NCBI RefSeq assembly: GCF_033118175.1 | Contig: NC_083692.1 | Coordinates: 17,356,501-17,420,500, forward strand | Direction of reading: 5' to 3' | Source of the DNA: Dama dama | Taxonomy: Eukaryota > Chordata > Mammalia > Artiodactyla > Cervidae | Length of the DNA: 64,000 bases | Shown: positions 19,740-30,622 of the stretch, piece after piece | How the letters are laid out: the number at the start of each line of letters is the position of its first letter | How positions within the stretch are numbered: position 1 is the first letter of the stretch | The notes under the pieces: model-generated | Database searches by the model: none | Told to the model about the DNA's origin: nothing | Seen by the model: only the letters and a program-made list of their open reading frames with translations | Translations under genes and position numbers: made by a program

Positions 19740-20205
19740 CACAGCAGAGCTGGCGCGGAAGATGAAGCTCCGCCTTGGGAAGCTGCGGGCCAATCAGAAG
19801 CCTGTTGCTGGGGTCGGTGTTTGGCCGCCTGACGTTCCCATAGAGACGGAGGAACGTTACACACTAAACACTGGGCGACGTTGACGTCTATGCATTATAT
19901 CCAAGGAGACGGCTGAGTACACGTCATCTCCCCGCCCTCCCGCAGCGCCAGGGGCGGAGGGAGCGACGCAGGCGTCTCCGTCACGTGCCGCTTGCCGGGA
20001 GCGAGGCGGGTGGGCGGGGCTTGTTGCTATGGCTGCAGCTGCTGGCTGTTGTTGTTTGGAGCCGGAATTAGAAAGTGCTGAGGCGGCAGTGGAGCCAGAA
20101 CCAGATTGTGGAACAGCGGCTCCCGCCCCCGGGCCAGAGAGGGTTCCCCAAGCCCGCGGAAAGCCAGGACACCCCCGAGGCTGCCCCAGCACGCTTCAGC
20201 CCTAG
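19740..20205 (+). promoter_or_regulatory. CpG-island promoter or enhancer with clustered CRE motifs, about 16 kb upstream of FOS
   Basis: CpG-dense block carrying CCAATCA (19790-19796), TGACGTT (19830-19836), TGACGTCT (19882-19889), the reverse-strand TGACGTGT (19919-19926), CGTCACGTG combining a CRE half-site with an E-box (19979-19987), and a GC box TGGGCGGGGC (20011-20020). An ATG in good context follows at 20029. This arrangement resembles a cAMP- or activity-responsive promoter. It could also act as a distal FOS enhancer, as described for several upstream elements in rodents, but I cannot show correspondence. Direction is assumed from the order of the CCAAT box, CREs, GC box and ATG. Confidence 0.6.
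20029..20205 (+). CDS. candidate 58-codon ORF or first coding exon, unrecognised
   Basis: ATG in strong context (G at -3 and +4) opens a frame starting MAAAAGCCCLEPELE, rich in Ala, Glu and Pro, and ending at TAG 20203-20205. It lies directly downstream of the CRE and GC-box cluster, where a first exon would be expected. I recognise no family. No strong splice donor is evident within the frame; AG/GTCCTG at 20204-20211 is a weak candidate. It may instead be a non-coding first exon or chance in GC-rich DNA. Confidence 0.25.
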   Translation: MAAAAGCCCLEPELESAEAAVEPEPDCGTAAPAPGPERVPQARGKPGHPRGCPSTLQP

Positions 20206-20457
20206 GTCCTGAGCCAAGATCTCTCTGTGCTGCCTGTGACTCCAGACTGAGGGCCAAACCCAGACCATCCCCTCCACCCTTAGTTAGCCATAATTGTCAG
20301 GGTGACCTCCGGAACCGCCGTCTCCTCCAGACAGCGGCCCACAAAACTACCACTTGGCCAAACTTGCCTTGCGCAGGAGATAGGGAAAAAAAAAAAAAAA
20401 CCCAGCGTCGGAAACTTTCCCACTCTTGGAGTAAACTCCGGAATCAAGGGGAATCAT
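20206..20457. other. flank of the CpG block, no gene seen
   Basis: GC falls towards the next SINE. A poly(A) run lies at about 20386-20400. Confidence 0.4.
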
Positions 20458-20634
20458 CCCCCTGATAGCTCAGTTGGTAAAAAGAATCTGCCTGCAACGC
20501 AGGAGACCCCTGGGTTCGATTCCTGAGTAGGGAAGTTCCCCTGGAGAAGGGACTGGCTACCCACTCCAGTATTCTGGCCTGGAAAATTCTATGGACAAAG
20601 AGTCGGACACGACTGAGCGGCTTTCACTTTCATA
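20458..20634 (+). mobile_element. Bov-tA SINE
   Basis: Head CTGATAGCTCAGTTGGTAAA, box B-like GGGTTCGATTCC, a shortened body and the end GACACGACTGAGCGGCTTTC. Confidence 0.9.
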
Positions 20635-20791
20635 AAGAAGTTTGGATTTAGCTTTTATATGTTAAAAGAAGCAGAACTTTAGACACTGACTGTTTAGAGC
20701 TTTGTTGAATATTAGGGGGAGGGAAGCGTGTTCAAGAGTTCTTCTCAAGGAGAGAGAAAATGTGGAAGCCCCTACCTGCCTGCCTGCCTGC

Positions 20792-21003
20792 GAAGTCACT
20801 TCAGTCGTGTCCGAGTCTTTGTGATCCTATGGACGGTAAGCCGCCAGGCTCCTCTGTCCATGGGATTCTCCAGGCAAGAATACTGGATTGGGTTACCATT
20901 TCCTCCTCCAGGGGATCTTCCCAACCCAGGAATCCAACCGGGTCTCTTAAGTCTCCTGTATTGGGAGGCCAGTTCTTTACCACTAGCGCCACCTGGGAAG
21001 CCG
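20792..21003 (-). mobile_element. Bov-tA SINE
   Basis: Reversed body and head, ending CCACCTGGGAAGCC-like at the right. A (CCTG)n tract lies just left of it, and a 19-bp unit (CTAGCAGCCCCTGAAGTCC) is duplicated in tandem just right of it at about 21004-21041. Confidence 0.9.
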
Positions 21004-21042
21004 CTAGCAGCCCCTGAAGTCCCTAGCAGCCCCTGAAGTCCC

Positions 21043-22246
21043 TGATACTGAAAAATGGGAAGGCTCTAAAAAACCTAGGTCAGTAGGAAGTGAAGCTTTG
21101 ATTTCTCCATTGCTTAATTTGATCTTGACTATAGAAGTTAACTTGAGTGTGAGAAATCTGTGTGCCAGCCTCCTTTTGCTTCACCCAACTCTGGAAACTG
21201 TTACAGGAATATTGCGGCAACAAATTGTAAATAATTCCAAATCAGCTAACGGGAGTGAAGGGTTGAGATGACCATGTGAGGGCAACCACCCTGAACAGAA
21301 TGTAACAGTTGAACAATATGGTACAGCTGAAGGGGCCAGGACTTTGAATTTTCTCCAAGTATCACAATGTTCAAGCTTAGCTGAATTTAAACTGTGACTT
21401 TTATTTTTGAGGAAACGCCAAAGGGATGTTAGTTGCTGGAATTCAAAATAAGTCATGGCAGTGAGCATGACAGCATCTGTTTCTGATGGCTGAAACATAA
21501 AGACGAAGCATTTCATTTGGTGTTTGGAGTTGGTCTGAGATCCCTCTATGTCTGCACCAACGCACATCCAATCCTGTTTTCCACCACTGGCAAATCAGCC
21601 CCTCAGGGTTGCCTCCCTGTTACTCCATGCTAGGCCTCCCTGTGCTCCCATTCAGATATTTACTACCTGCCCACAGAGCATATCCGTTCCCTTTCAACAT
21701 TCCCTTGCTCCATCCTCTGACCTACCTATTACTCACTTCCCTGACTCCCTTCTCTAAACAGTTCTCCCTCAATTCCCTTCCCACTCTCTTGCCACTCCCC
21801 AGGTGTGTACCTAGTTGACCAGCACTCCTCAAACCCTTGCCCCATCCACCCATCTCTACCATAATGTTTTTCCTGTCTGGTTCCTACTTACTAAAAGACT
21901 GTAGTCTTCTGCAAACGTTGGCTGAACACAGGAGGAAGGGCTTAGTGAGTTGAACAAAGCCATCGTCTGCACTTAAAAACAAAAATCCCCAGATAATAGT
22001 TGAGACCCATGACACATATTCAAGCCTTATGCAGACTCTGCTTATCCGAGCACTGTGGGCAAGGCAGCAGTTTACTAATTCTGACATTTTCAGGAAGGTA
22101 ATAATAGTTTTTACTTTTTCCTGTTTACTGATGATCAAACTAGACCCCTTTGAGAGTATCGGTTGTACTCCCCACACCACCCACAGCCCCATAATACAAC
22201 ACCGAGAGCATAAAGCATATGGAAAAGGGAGAAATCTCAAGTTAGG
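21043..22246. other. unique sequence, no gene seen
   Basis: About 1.2 kb without recent transposons. The pyrimidine-rich half (21545-21880) may be a very old L2 copy. Confidence 0.4.
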
Positions 22247-22486
22247 TTAATCAGTTCAGTTCAGTTGCTCAGTCGTGTCTGATTCTTTGCGACCCCACAG
22301 ACTGCAGCACGCCAGGCCTCTCTATCACCAACTCCCGGAGTTTACTCAGACTCATGTCCATCGAGTTGGTGATGCCATCCAACCATCTCATCCTCTGTCG
22401 TGCCCTTCTCCTCCTGCCTTCAATCTTTCCCAGCATCAGGGTCTTTTTGAGTGAGTCAGTTCTTTGAATCAGGTGTCCAAAGTATG
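22247..22486 (-). mobile_element. BovB (RTE) LINE 3' end
   Basis: The plus strand reads CAGTTCAGTTCAGTTGCTCAG, then the reversed BovB 3' sequence (GTTGGTGATGCCATCCAACC, CAGCATCAGGGTCTTTTTGA). It is 5'-truncated. Confidence 0.93.
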
Positions 22487-22839
22487 GTTAATGGAAAGGT
22501 CCAACTTGTAGATAGATTAGATTGAGTCAGTTTGGGCATAAGAATGAAGTGATTTGTGCTTTGTTTCAGATGAGAATGTAAAGCATTGGAATGATTTACC
22601 CTCAGACATATAAATAACCTATCTTACCGTCTAGAAAGAAAGTGGAGTAGCAGTCCTTATCTTCCCCCCTTTAAACTGTAAGTTAGAATAAGACAGTTAC
22701 TGTAAGATTCTCTTTCTAGATCTCTTTTCCAATTCTTCAGGCCAATCAAGAACCCAGGAAGCCACTGACAATGAGTGTGGGAGAAGAAAATAACTGAAGG
22801 CAAGGTTGATCTGGCCCTTTGATGTGCCAAACTATATAG

Positions 22840-23035
22840 AATGTTCTTTGCTTTCATATATGTGATATCATTTTATCCTTCCAACATTCCTTGTGAACTA
22901 AGTCTTCTTGTGCCCATCTTGACTACCAAAGAAACTGAGGCTCAAACAGTTAAGCAACTTGCCCAAGGATGTGGTACAGAGCCAGTCTTCCAACTCAGAT
23001 GTCCATTTTCAGAGTATCTGCTCTTCCTACATTCC
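22840..23035 (-). mobile_element. MIR SINE (ancient)
   Basis: Reversed MIR core with AAGAAACTGAGGCTCAAACAG and GCAACTTGCCCAAGG. Confidence 0.7.
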
Positions 23036-23039
23036 CATG

Positions 23040-24255
23040 AGATGAGGTGAAATGCACAGAAAACCTCCACCTGGGTCACTTTACAAGTTTATCTTTCCAC
23101 AGGGAAACTCTCGCCCCTTTTTAAAAAAAAAAAACATTTATTTCTTCAAAAAGGCAGAGAAGAGATTAAAGATCTTTTGCGAGATCTGCTAGAACTTCAT
23201 GAAAAGGTGCTGACACCACAAAGTAAAAACATGGCTCCGTCCCAGCCTCCTGGGACTCACCTCTATTTCCTCATTGGCCTGAGATCCAAGAGGCAAAGAG
23301 AGACATGCCCCAGAGCACACACAGCAGAAAGGTTTTGGGCGAGTTCTGGGAGATTCTGACCTGCCCCAGGCTAGGGAGGGCACCACCTAAGTTCACAGGC
23401 TACCTGGAGAGCTCCGCCCAGGTTTACCTGAAGCTGTCACTTGGGCCTGCTCCCTCCTTCTTCTCCTCTCTCCTCCCCCATGCCTGACCCTTCAGAGAAG
23501 CACGTCCAGCACGAATTCCTCCAAACCCGCAGATGCCTTTAGGATTGTAAAGTGTCTGAAAAGATCCCTCCTTAACATTAGTCGAGTGGGTGGAAAGGGC
23601 ATTTCCCGGTCCAGAGCTTGGGGGAGACCCTCCTCCCTCCCGTCCTGGCAAGCAGCCCCCCCGAGGGATCCATGTGGGTGGCAGTGAGTACAGACAAGTC
23701 AGAGGGTTTCTCGCTGGGCAGGAATGCCCATGGGCCACACCTTCTCCAGCCCTCAGAGCACCTCATGTCTGGACCCGCAAAGAGGGTGGCTGTGCCAGGG
23801 AGTGGGTCCTCTTGTGTCTGCCTCCAACAACCAGTTTATTGTGACGATTCTATTTGTGTTCTCTGTGTTCTGTTTGACTTGGCAGCCAGTCGGGAAAGGG
23901 CAGCCGGTTCACTCCGGTTTGTACTGGGTGGTTCCACCAGCCACACCCAGACATTAAAGCCAGAGGCTTGTGGCGGGGATGCCTTTACCTGGGGGCCTTC
24001 GGTGTGCGAAAGCAAGGTGTGGGAAGTATTTCCTTTTTATGGGCCAGCCAAGTGTGGCTGGCATTTCACCTATTCCTGTATTACTAACGTCACCCAGATT
24101 CAGGTCAAAGGGCAGGCTTCCTAGACTTGCCCTGGGATCCGGTTGATTCCGTCCCTTTGGGCTAGATTATGCTAAATCCCTACTACCCGTAGGCAGTTTA
24201 ACTTCTCTATCTAAAACAAAAATCCAAGGTCTGACAATTGTGTTCTACTTTAGGG
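23040..24255. other. unique sequence, no gene accepted
   Basis: About 1.2 kb with little repeat content. A 168-codon plus-strand frame (23618-24124) is open, but it shows no domain, overlaps other open frames, and has no visible promoter or splice context. Confidence 0.4.
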
Positions 24256-24434
24256 AACTTCCCTGGTGGCTCAGATGGTAAAGTGTCTACCCGCAATGCG
24301 GGATACCTGGGTTCAATCCCTGGGTCAGGAAGATCCCCTGGAGAAGGAAGTGGCAACCCACTCCAGTGCTCTTGCCTGGAAAATCCCATGAATGGAGGAG
24401 CCTGGTAGGCTACAGTCAATGGGGTCACAAGGAC
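24256..24434 (+). mobile_element. Bov-tA SINE
   Basis: ACTTCCCTGGTGGCTCAGAT head, GGGTTCAATCCC, and the body CCACTCCAGTGCTCTTGCC. The last bases of the body are cut off at GGGGTCACAAGGA. Confidence 0.9.
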
Positions 24435-24614
24435 TCTTGTTCCTGAAGTTGAAATCTGGGCCTTCTTAAAGTATCCAAGGTAAGGATTCTTTTCATACAC
24501 GGTGGTAGCTTTCAAAGAGAGCAGACTTCAAGATCAAATAGACTTAGTCTAGAAATCTGTATTTGCCCCGTTACTTACCTGAGCCTCTATCTAGAACTAA
24601 AATCCCTAGCATGT

Positions 24615-25070
24615 GGGAAATAACAACTAACACTTAACCCTATTACATGCCTGGCGGTGTTCTAAGCACTTTTTTGAAAACTCAAGTTTTACAACAACCT
24701 AAAGAGGTATTGGAGGTATTATTATTATCATCCTCCTTTTTTACAGATAAGAAAACAGGCAGGGAGAAGTTGAGGAAATTGTCAGAGGGGTACTTCCCCG
24801 GTGGTCCAGTGGTTAGGAATCTGCCTTCCAATGCAGGGGACTCAGGTTTCATCCCTGGTGGTGGGACTAAGATCCCACCTGCCGAAGGGCAACTAAGCCA
24901 AGCACAACTACTGAGCCTCCTATCAAAGCTGAGACCCAACACAGCCATAGAAAAACTAAAAATTCTTTTTTAAAAAAAGGAAATTGCCAGAAGTCATCAG
25001 CTAATAAGACAGTGCCAAGACAGCAGGTTCTCTAGCTCCAGAACCCACATGCTTAACCACTATTGGTGGT
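24615..25070 (-). mobile_element. MIR SINE (ancient), split by a CHR-type SINE
   Basis: Left piece to about 24785 (ACAGATAAGAAAACAGGCAGG) and right piece from about 24978 (CCCACATGCTTAACCACTAT). The two halves join if the inserted SINE is taken out. Confidence 0.7.
24786..24977 (+). mobile_element. CHR-type tRNA-derived SINE inside MIR
   Basis: TACTTCCCCGGTGGTCCAGTG head and CACAGCCATAGAAAAACTAA-like tail. It is flanked by AGGAAATTG(T/C)CAGA at 24773-24785 and about 24979-24991. Confidence 0.88.
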
Positions 25071-25694
25071 GCTGTTCCTAGAGAGCCAACACTGGGCAGG
25101 GCACTAGAGACACCATGGGGATCAGACACAGACCTAGTCCCCAGGCCCCACCCCGTCATCTCCACGCTTTACTTCCGAGGTTCCCAAGTCAGCTTGAAAA
25201 GGGCCTTTCTACCACATCTAGAAGCTCCTCTTGCCCTGGACCCTCGATAGCCTTTGGCTGAATGCAGGCATTATCTTGGTGATGGTGATGGCCATGGTCA
25301 TCCAGCCAGGTCAGTAGAAGAACCTCCAGAAGTGCACTGGCTTCCATGAGATCCTCCCCTGCACCAGAGAGCCTGGCATGGCATGGAAGAGCATTCTGCT
25401 GGGCAGGTGGGTGTGTGCCTGTCCACAGGCTGGGGGAGTGGGTGGCAGAGCCAGGCTTGGGTGCTCCTTGTAACCAAGCCCGTCCAGCAGACGAGGCCAC
25501 AGAGTCCTTCCCTGAAGAAAGTGGCCATGACCCAGACAGCGGGTGATGAAACCATTTCCTCTTCCAGAGAGGCCCAAGCGCATGGCTGCAGGCCTGGCAA
25601 GGCCACAGGCTTTGTTCACCAGGCCTCTCCCTACCAGATGTGATAATGTACACTGTGGGCTCAAGACCGAATTACTTTTTAAATGGAGACAGGG
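25071..25694. other. unique sequence, no gene seen
   Basis: Overlapping open frames at 25189-25664 on both strands have no recognisable protein features. Confidence 0.4.
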
Positions 25695-25922
25695 TGTAGA
25701 TAATTACCATCGCCCACATTTATTGAGTGCTTAGCATGCTTCATATGGCTGATAGGGATTCATTTATTTAATCCTTATAACAACCCTATGAAGTAGTTTC
25801 TATTATTATCCCCAATTGACAGATGGAGGAACAGAGAGGTTCATTTCCCCAAGTCTGCACAGGCCATGAGTGAGATTCAAAGCCAGGACTGAGTGACTCC
25901 TGAGACTGTGCTCTTAATTACC
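25695..25922 (-). mobile_element. MIR SINE (ancient, nearly full length)
   Basis: Reversed MIR: ACATTTATTGAGTGCTTAGC, AACAACCCTATGAAGTAG, GACAGATGGAGGAACAGAGAG and a degraded reversed head. Confidence 0.8.
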
Positions 25923-26399
25923 GAAAGCAAAGTGGAGGCCCTTCCCTCAGAGAGTGAAGATGTGGGTCCAGGGTGAAGTCCTGAGACATTTCCATATTGG
26001 TCTGGGAGGGGTTCAAAGCCCCCAGATCCAGTTTACTGGGGATGGTCCACCTCTCTAGAAGTGGATTCTGGCCCCAGGCTCTCACTGACCACTCTGGTTC
26101 TCCATGAGTCAGAGATGGCTGCATTAATTCTCTTAGGCTAACTAGGTCCCCTGCTAGAAGTCTAAAGCTGGGCTGGAGACTGGCTGACTCTACAAGAACA
26201 GAAATGAATAAGGGGCAGAGGTTAGGTATAAAATTATGTCATATTTCTGAGTATTTGTCTGAATATGCCCCTGTCCATCTCTTCAGTGACTGGGACAGCA
26301 TCATGCCAGACCAAAGCCAAAATCCTCAAGGTACCCTTCTATTTCTGGCCCTTTTATAGCACATCCTCTCCCTCCACCGCCTCTCAATAAAACATACAC

Positions 26400-26645
26400 T
26401 CCTTGGTAGTATTTAAGAGCACCAGCCCTGGAGCCAGACTTCCTGGGACCTAATCCTAACTCTGACACTCACTTGCAAAGTATTTATCTTCCAAATTACT
26501 TAATTTATCTGGGCCTCAGTTTCCTTATCTGTAAAATGGGCATAACAATAGTACCATCCTTATACTGTTGTTGGGAGGACACTGAGATAATGAATGTGTG
26601 CAAAAAAAAAGTGCTCAATAAATGTTGGGCATTATTGTTGTTGTG
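26400..26645 (+). mobile_element. MIR SINE (ancient, nearly full length)
   Basis: Core GGGCCTCAGTTTCCTTATCT, TGTAAAATGGGCATAACAAT and end GTGCTCAATAAATGTTGG, with the head AAGAGCACCAGCCCTGGAGCC. Confidence 0.85.
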
Positions 26646-26763
26646 ATAGTTTCTCTCTTTGCATCCATCTTTTCCTGGATATATGTTGTTGAAAACTGAC
26701 AGTAAACTCTCACTCGCTAAGCAACTGTTTATATTCCTCCTTCCCTGTTCTCTGGCTGTCAGT

Positions 26764-26994
26764 TGTTTTATTTTTTTACATAGTTTATTTTTATTTATTT
26801 ATTCATTTTGGCTGCACTGGGCTTCTCTGGGCATGTGACACATGGGCCCTAGAGTACGTGGGCTTGGTAGTTGCAGCTTGGCACGTGGGCTTAGCTGCAG
26901 CATGGCAGACCTTAATTCCCCAAATAGGATCAAACCCGGGCCGCTTACACTGGGAGCTCAGGGTCTTAACCACATTGGACTGCCAGGGAAGTCC
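26764..26994 (-). mobile_element. CHR-type tRNA-derived SINE with 12-bp target-site duplication
   Basis: Reversed element from TTTATTTTTTTACATAG to ACTGCCAGGGAAGTCC. The duplication CTGGCTGTCAGT lies at 26752-26763 and 26995-27006. Confidence 0.9.
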
Positions 26995-27006
26995 CTGGCT
27001 GTCAGT

Positions 27007-27905
27007 CTTTATGTAGTTCTCCCTGAAGAGATCCAGGAATGGGTAATCTTAGAATAAGGTGGGGGGGCGGGGGCGGAATCTCTTTCGACTAGGTCAGGGG
27101 TCTTTGGGAAATGCCTTAAAGCCAATTTTCTTGAGAATTTTAATGGGTCCACTTGGGAAGGCAGCCAAAGCTATTAATTTGTAATAGCTGCTGAGAAACT
27201 GTTGTCAACACCTCGATACAGATCATCCCTGTTGGGTACAGAGGTTAGGTTGAAAGTCATGAAACCCAAAATAATTGTTGAGCAACAGCAACGTAGGGGA
27301 TTACTGATGGCAGAATAACCTTTAAAAAAAGCCACACATCACCATCACCCCCTCGTTGTGTCCCCTAGGGACTCACACCTTCCTTTTCTTAGATTATCAT
27401 CTCAGTCTGACTGCAAACCATGTCTTAATAGATTTAACTTCTAACATACCAGCAATACAAATCCACAGGCCTACTAAATATAAGCTGCTGATGGTATGGG
27501 CTCAGGATAGAAAGTGAGCCACTTAATGGGTGAGTTAATGCCGCAAAGGAGAGTCAAGGCGGAGGGGTAGCTTGTCTCAAATCTGTATTTCCTGTGAAGT
27601 CTGATGAAAAAAAGAAAAAAAAAAATTGTGGTTTGACTCCTTTACACAGAGTAAGTTTACAGTGGGTCTTGCCTGCCGTCGAACTTTAAAGCCCTGAGCA
27701 GCACATTTGTGGTTTGGTTGTGTTATCCGATTCTGGGGCTGATACTTGCTGCTTTCAGTTCATGGCTGTAGAGTTTCCAGTCCTCCTTTCGGCTCTTACG
27801 TTATGGTTTGGGGTTAGCCACAGACCTCTCTCCACTATTCAGATGGAACAGCCAAGGTACCCCCACCAAGAGACCAAATTCATGTTCATAATTCTAGCTG
27901 CCCCG
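27007..27905. other. unique sequence, no gene seen
   Basis: There is a G-rich run at about 27060-27076 and an A-rich tract at about 27605-27624. No transposon with clear limits. Confidence 0.4.
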
Positions 27906-28072
27906 CAGGGCTCGCCGCGTGCCAGGCACTGCTTTATCTGCCTCCTTCATTCACGATGCCCTCTTCACAGGTTAGGAAACTGAAGCTCAGTACAAGTAAA
28001 GTAATTGATCCAGGATCACACAAGTAGAAAGGTGTCAATTCTGAATTTCACACCTGACACTGTATCATGTTG
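27906..28072 (-). mobile_element. MIR SINE fragment (ancient)
   Basis: Reversed core: TTAGGAAACTGAAGCTCAGTAC and GTGCCAGGCACTGCTTTATC. Confidence 0.6.
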
Positions 28073-28099
28073 ACTGCCAAAGCAGAGCGCTTACACACC

Positions 28100-28470
28100 A
28101 AATCATGCAGCATCACCATACTCCTTCCTCTTTGCGTGTGCTGTACTGTACCCTCTCTCTTGCACACTTACTGTATTCATCCCCACTCTATCCTTCCCTC
28201 AAGACCTTTGCCTCTGTTCTGCTGTCCCAACCACTCCAGCCCAAAGTAGTCTCGCATCCCTCTGAGATTTTCAGCTGGCCCATCTACTTTAACACTTAAT
28301 TGTGCATCATCTTATATTATTATGCAAACATTTTGTTTCATTGGCTCTGTCTCCCCTCCTAAACTACAAGCTGTTGAAAGTCAAGGTCAGCATATACCCC
28401 TCAGCACTCAGTCTACAACTCTGGACACAGTAAGATGTTCACCAAGTATCTGAACAAATGAAAGAAAGCT
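28100..28470 (+). mobile_element. L2 LINE 3' region (ancient)
   Basis: CTCAAGACCTTTGCCTCTG and CTACAAGCTGTTGAAAGTCAAG wording, ending near CACCAAGTATCTGAACAAATG. Confidence 0.65.
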
Positions 28471-28614
28471 CAAGATAAACATTCCAAAGGTAGCCTCTAC
28501 ACAGAGGTTATTTTCTGCAAGTGAGAATCATTTTGAGCTTAACTACTTTCAGCCATAAATATTTTTGCAGTGCTTGGCTCAGTAAATAGGTGACCACTAA
28601 CTACCCGAGGAATG

Positions 28615-28790
28615 AAAGAAAGGAACTCCAGCTGGGTAACTTACAAGTGACTTGGACAAATTATCTGAACTCTTCCAAATCTCCTCCAAGTTTTCTCCTC
28701 TGTACAATGGGGATAATTCTTAGAGAGTTTATATGAGGTTAGAGACTTGTGAAGCACCTCACCATTATTTTCTAAAGCTTTCATGGGAAA
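28615..28790 (+). mobile_element. MIR-like SINE fragment (ancient)
   Basis: MIR core order is kept: GACTTGGACAAATTATCTGAA, CTCTGTACAATGGGGATAAT. Confidence 0.6.
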
Positions 28791-29586
28791 TGGTTCCAGC
28801 AACTTGAACACAGAGGACTTTGGTCACTGGTCTAATGAGTGAGTGGAAAGTTGCTGCAGGTGATCAAAACAATCCTGGGCAACTGTGTGACCCACAGGTC
28901 TTTTGCATTTTGCTCTTTACCAGGTAGCGGGGGTTACGTTTTGTTGTTGCTTGTGGCCAAATGGGAACTCCCATGGTGTCTTCCTATGGAACTCAGCCTA
29001 CCGTTGCTGCGGGGGCTGCTTTTCCTTTCTTTATTAAGAAAAGGAAACAGGAAATCGAATGTAAAACCCTCTGACGGTTAGTATCACATCGAAGTTGTGA
29101 ACTTAACCACACCCCCGCCAGGAAATGAAAATACAGTTCTCACAGTCTTGTTCCCTCTCCTTTCCTGGCCCACATGGTGTTTTTCAGATCTTAGTTAGAT
29201 AGTGTAGATGAAAGGGCTGAACTGTGGGCAGTGGGCTGTCACTGGGCGTTTGTTGACTTGGGCACGGGTTAGCACACAGATTCGATATTGTACAAACAGA
29301 GAAAGGATTTGCATTCGCTCTGTGACGCTATGGCTCTTTCAGATGTCACAAATCGAGAGTCCATGGGCAGATTCTAACCTATGGACATGTTTTTCTGTTC
29401 CAACCCACATAATGTATTTTTAAATTTGCTTCTTTGCAAATGTTTAGAAACAGAGAGATCTCACATATGTGTGCATGCACGTCCAATCTGGGTTTACAGC
29501 CTTCCTGTGGGGAGAACAACAAACTGTGGAAAATTCTTAAAGAGATTCAATACCAGACCACCTTACCTACCTCCTGAGAAATCGGT
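28791..29586. other. unique sequence, no gene seen
   Basis: About 800 bp without a recent transposon. Confidence 0.4.
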
Positions 29587-30622
29587 ATGCAGGTCAAGAA
29601 GCAACAATTAGAACCAGACATGGTATGGCAAAAACCACTACAATATAAAAGAAGAAAAAAAAAAAGAACCAGACATGGAACAATAGACTGGTTTCAAATT
29701 GGGAAAGGAGTATGTCAAGGCTGTATTTTGTCACCCTGCTTGTTTAAATTATATGCAGAGTACATCATGAGAAACGCCAGGCTGGATGAAGCACAAGCTG
29801 GAATCAAGACTGCTGGGAGAAATATCAATAACCTCAGATAGGCAGATGACACCACCCTTATGACAGAAAGTGAAGAGAAACTAAAGAGCCTCTTGATGAA
29901 AGTGAAAGAGGAGAGTGAAAAAGCTGGCTTAAAACTCAACATCCATAAAACTAAGATCATGGCATCTGATCCCATCACTTCATGGCAAATAGATAGGGAA
30001 ACAAAGGAAAAATTGACAGACTTTATTTTCTTGGGCTCCAAAATCACTACAGATGGTGACTGCAGCCATGAAATTAAAAAATGCTTGCTCCTTGGAAGAA
30101 AAGCTATGACCAACCTAGACAGCATATTAAAAAGCAGAGACATTACTTTGCTGACAAAGGTCCGTCTAGTCAAAGCTATGGTTTTTCCAGTAGTCATGTA
30201 TGGATGTGAGAGTTGGACTATAAGGAAAGCTGAGCACCAAAGAATTCATGCTTTTGCTGTGGCATTGGAGAAGACTCTTGAGAGTCTTTTGGACTGCAAG
30301 GAGATCCAACCAGTCCATCCTAAAGGAACTCAGTCCTGAATATTCATTGGAAGGACTGATGCTGTAGCTGAAGCTCCAGTACTTTGGCCACCTGATGCAA
30401 AGAACTGATTCATTGGAAAAGACCCTGGTGCTGGGAAAGACTGAAGGGAGAAGGTGAAGGGGACGACAGAGGATGAGATGGTTGGATGGCATCACCAACT
30501 CAACGGACATGAGTTTGAGTAAGCTCCTGGAGTTGGTGATGGACTGGGAAGCCTGGTGTGCTTCAGTCCATGGGGTTGCAAAGAGTCAGGCACAACTGAG
30601 TGACTGAACTGAACTGAACTGG
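29587..30622 (+). mobile_element. BovB (RTE) LINE, 5'-truncated, dead reverse transcriptase
   Basis: The 3' part of the BovB ORF, including the reverse transcriptase catalytic box and the downstream region (DFIFLGSKITTDGDCSHEIK), up to the GACTGAACTGAACTGAACTG end. In the YADD box the Tyr codon is TAG (29839-29841), so the frame stops just before ADD. Later frameshifts end the second open piece at 30339. A 41-bp foreign insertion sits at 29624-29664. It cannot make an active enzyme. Confidence 0.93.
29624..29664 (+). mobile_element. ultra-short insertion of an L1 3' tip (41 bp) inside BovB
   Basis: TATGGCAAAAACCACTACAA resembles the last bases of ruminant L1 (compare 17862-17882) and is followed by an A-rich tail. 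The flanks are a perfect 14-bp duplication of BovB sequence, AGAACCAGACATGG, at 29610-29623 and 29665-29678. Confidence 0.82.

Noticed and set aside
23618..24124. 168-codon plus-strand frame
   Set aside because: No recognisable motif, no promoter or splice context, and other frames over the same bases are also open.
29860..30339. 159-codon plus-strand frame resembling a reverse transcriptase protein
   Set aside because: Part of a broken BovB LINE. Stops and frameshifts rule out a functional gene.
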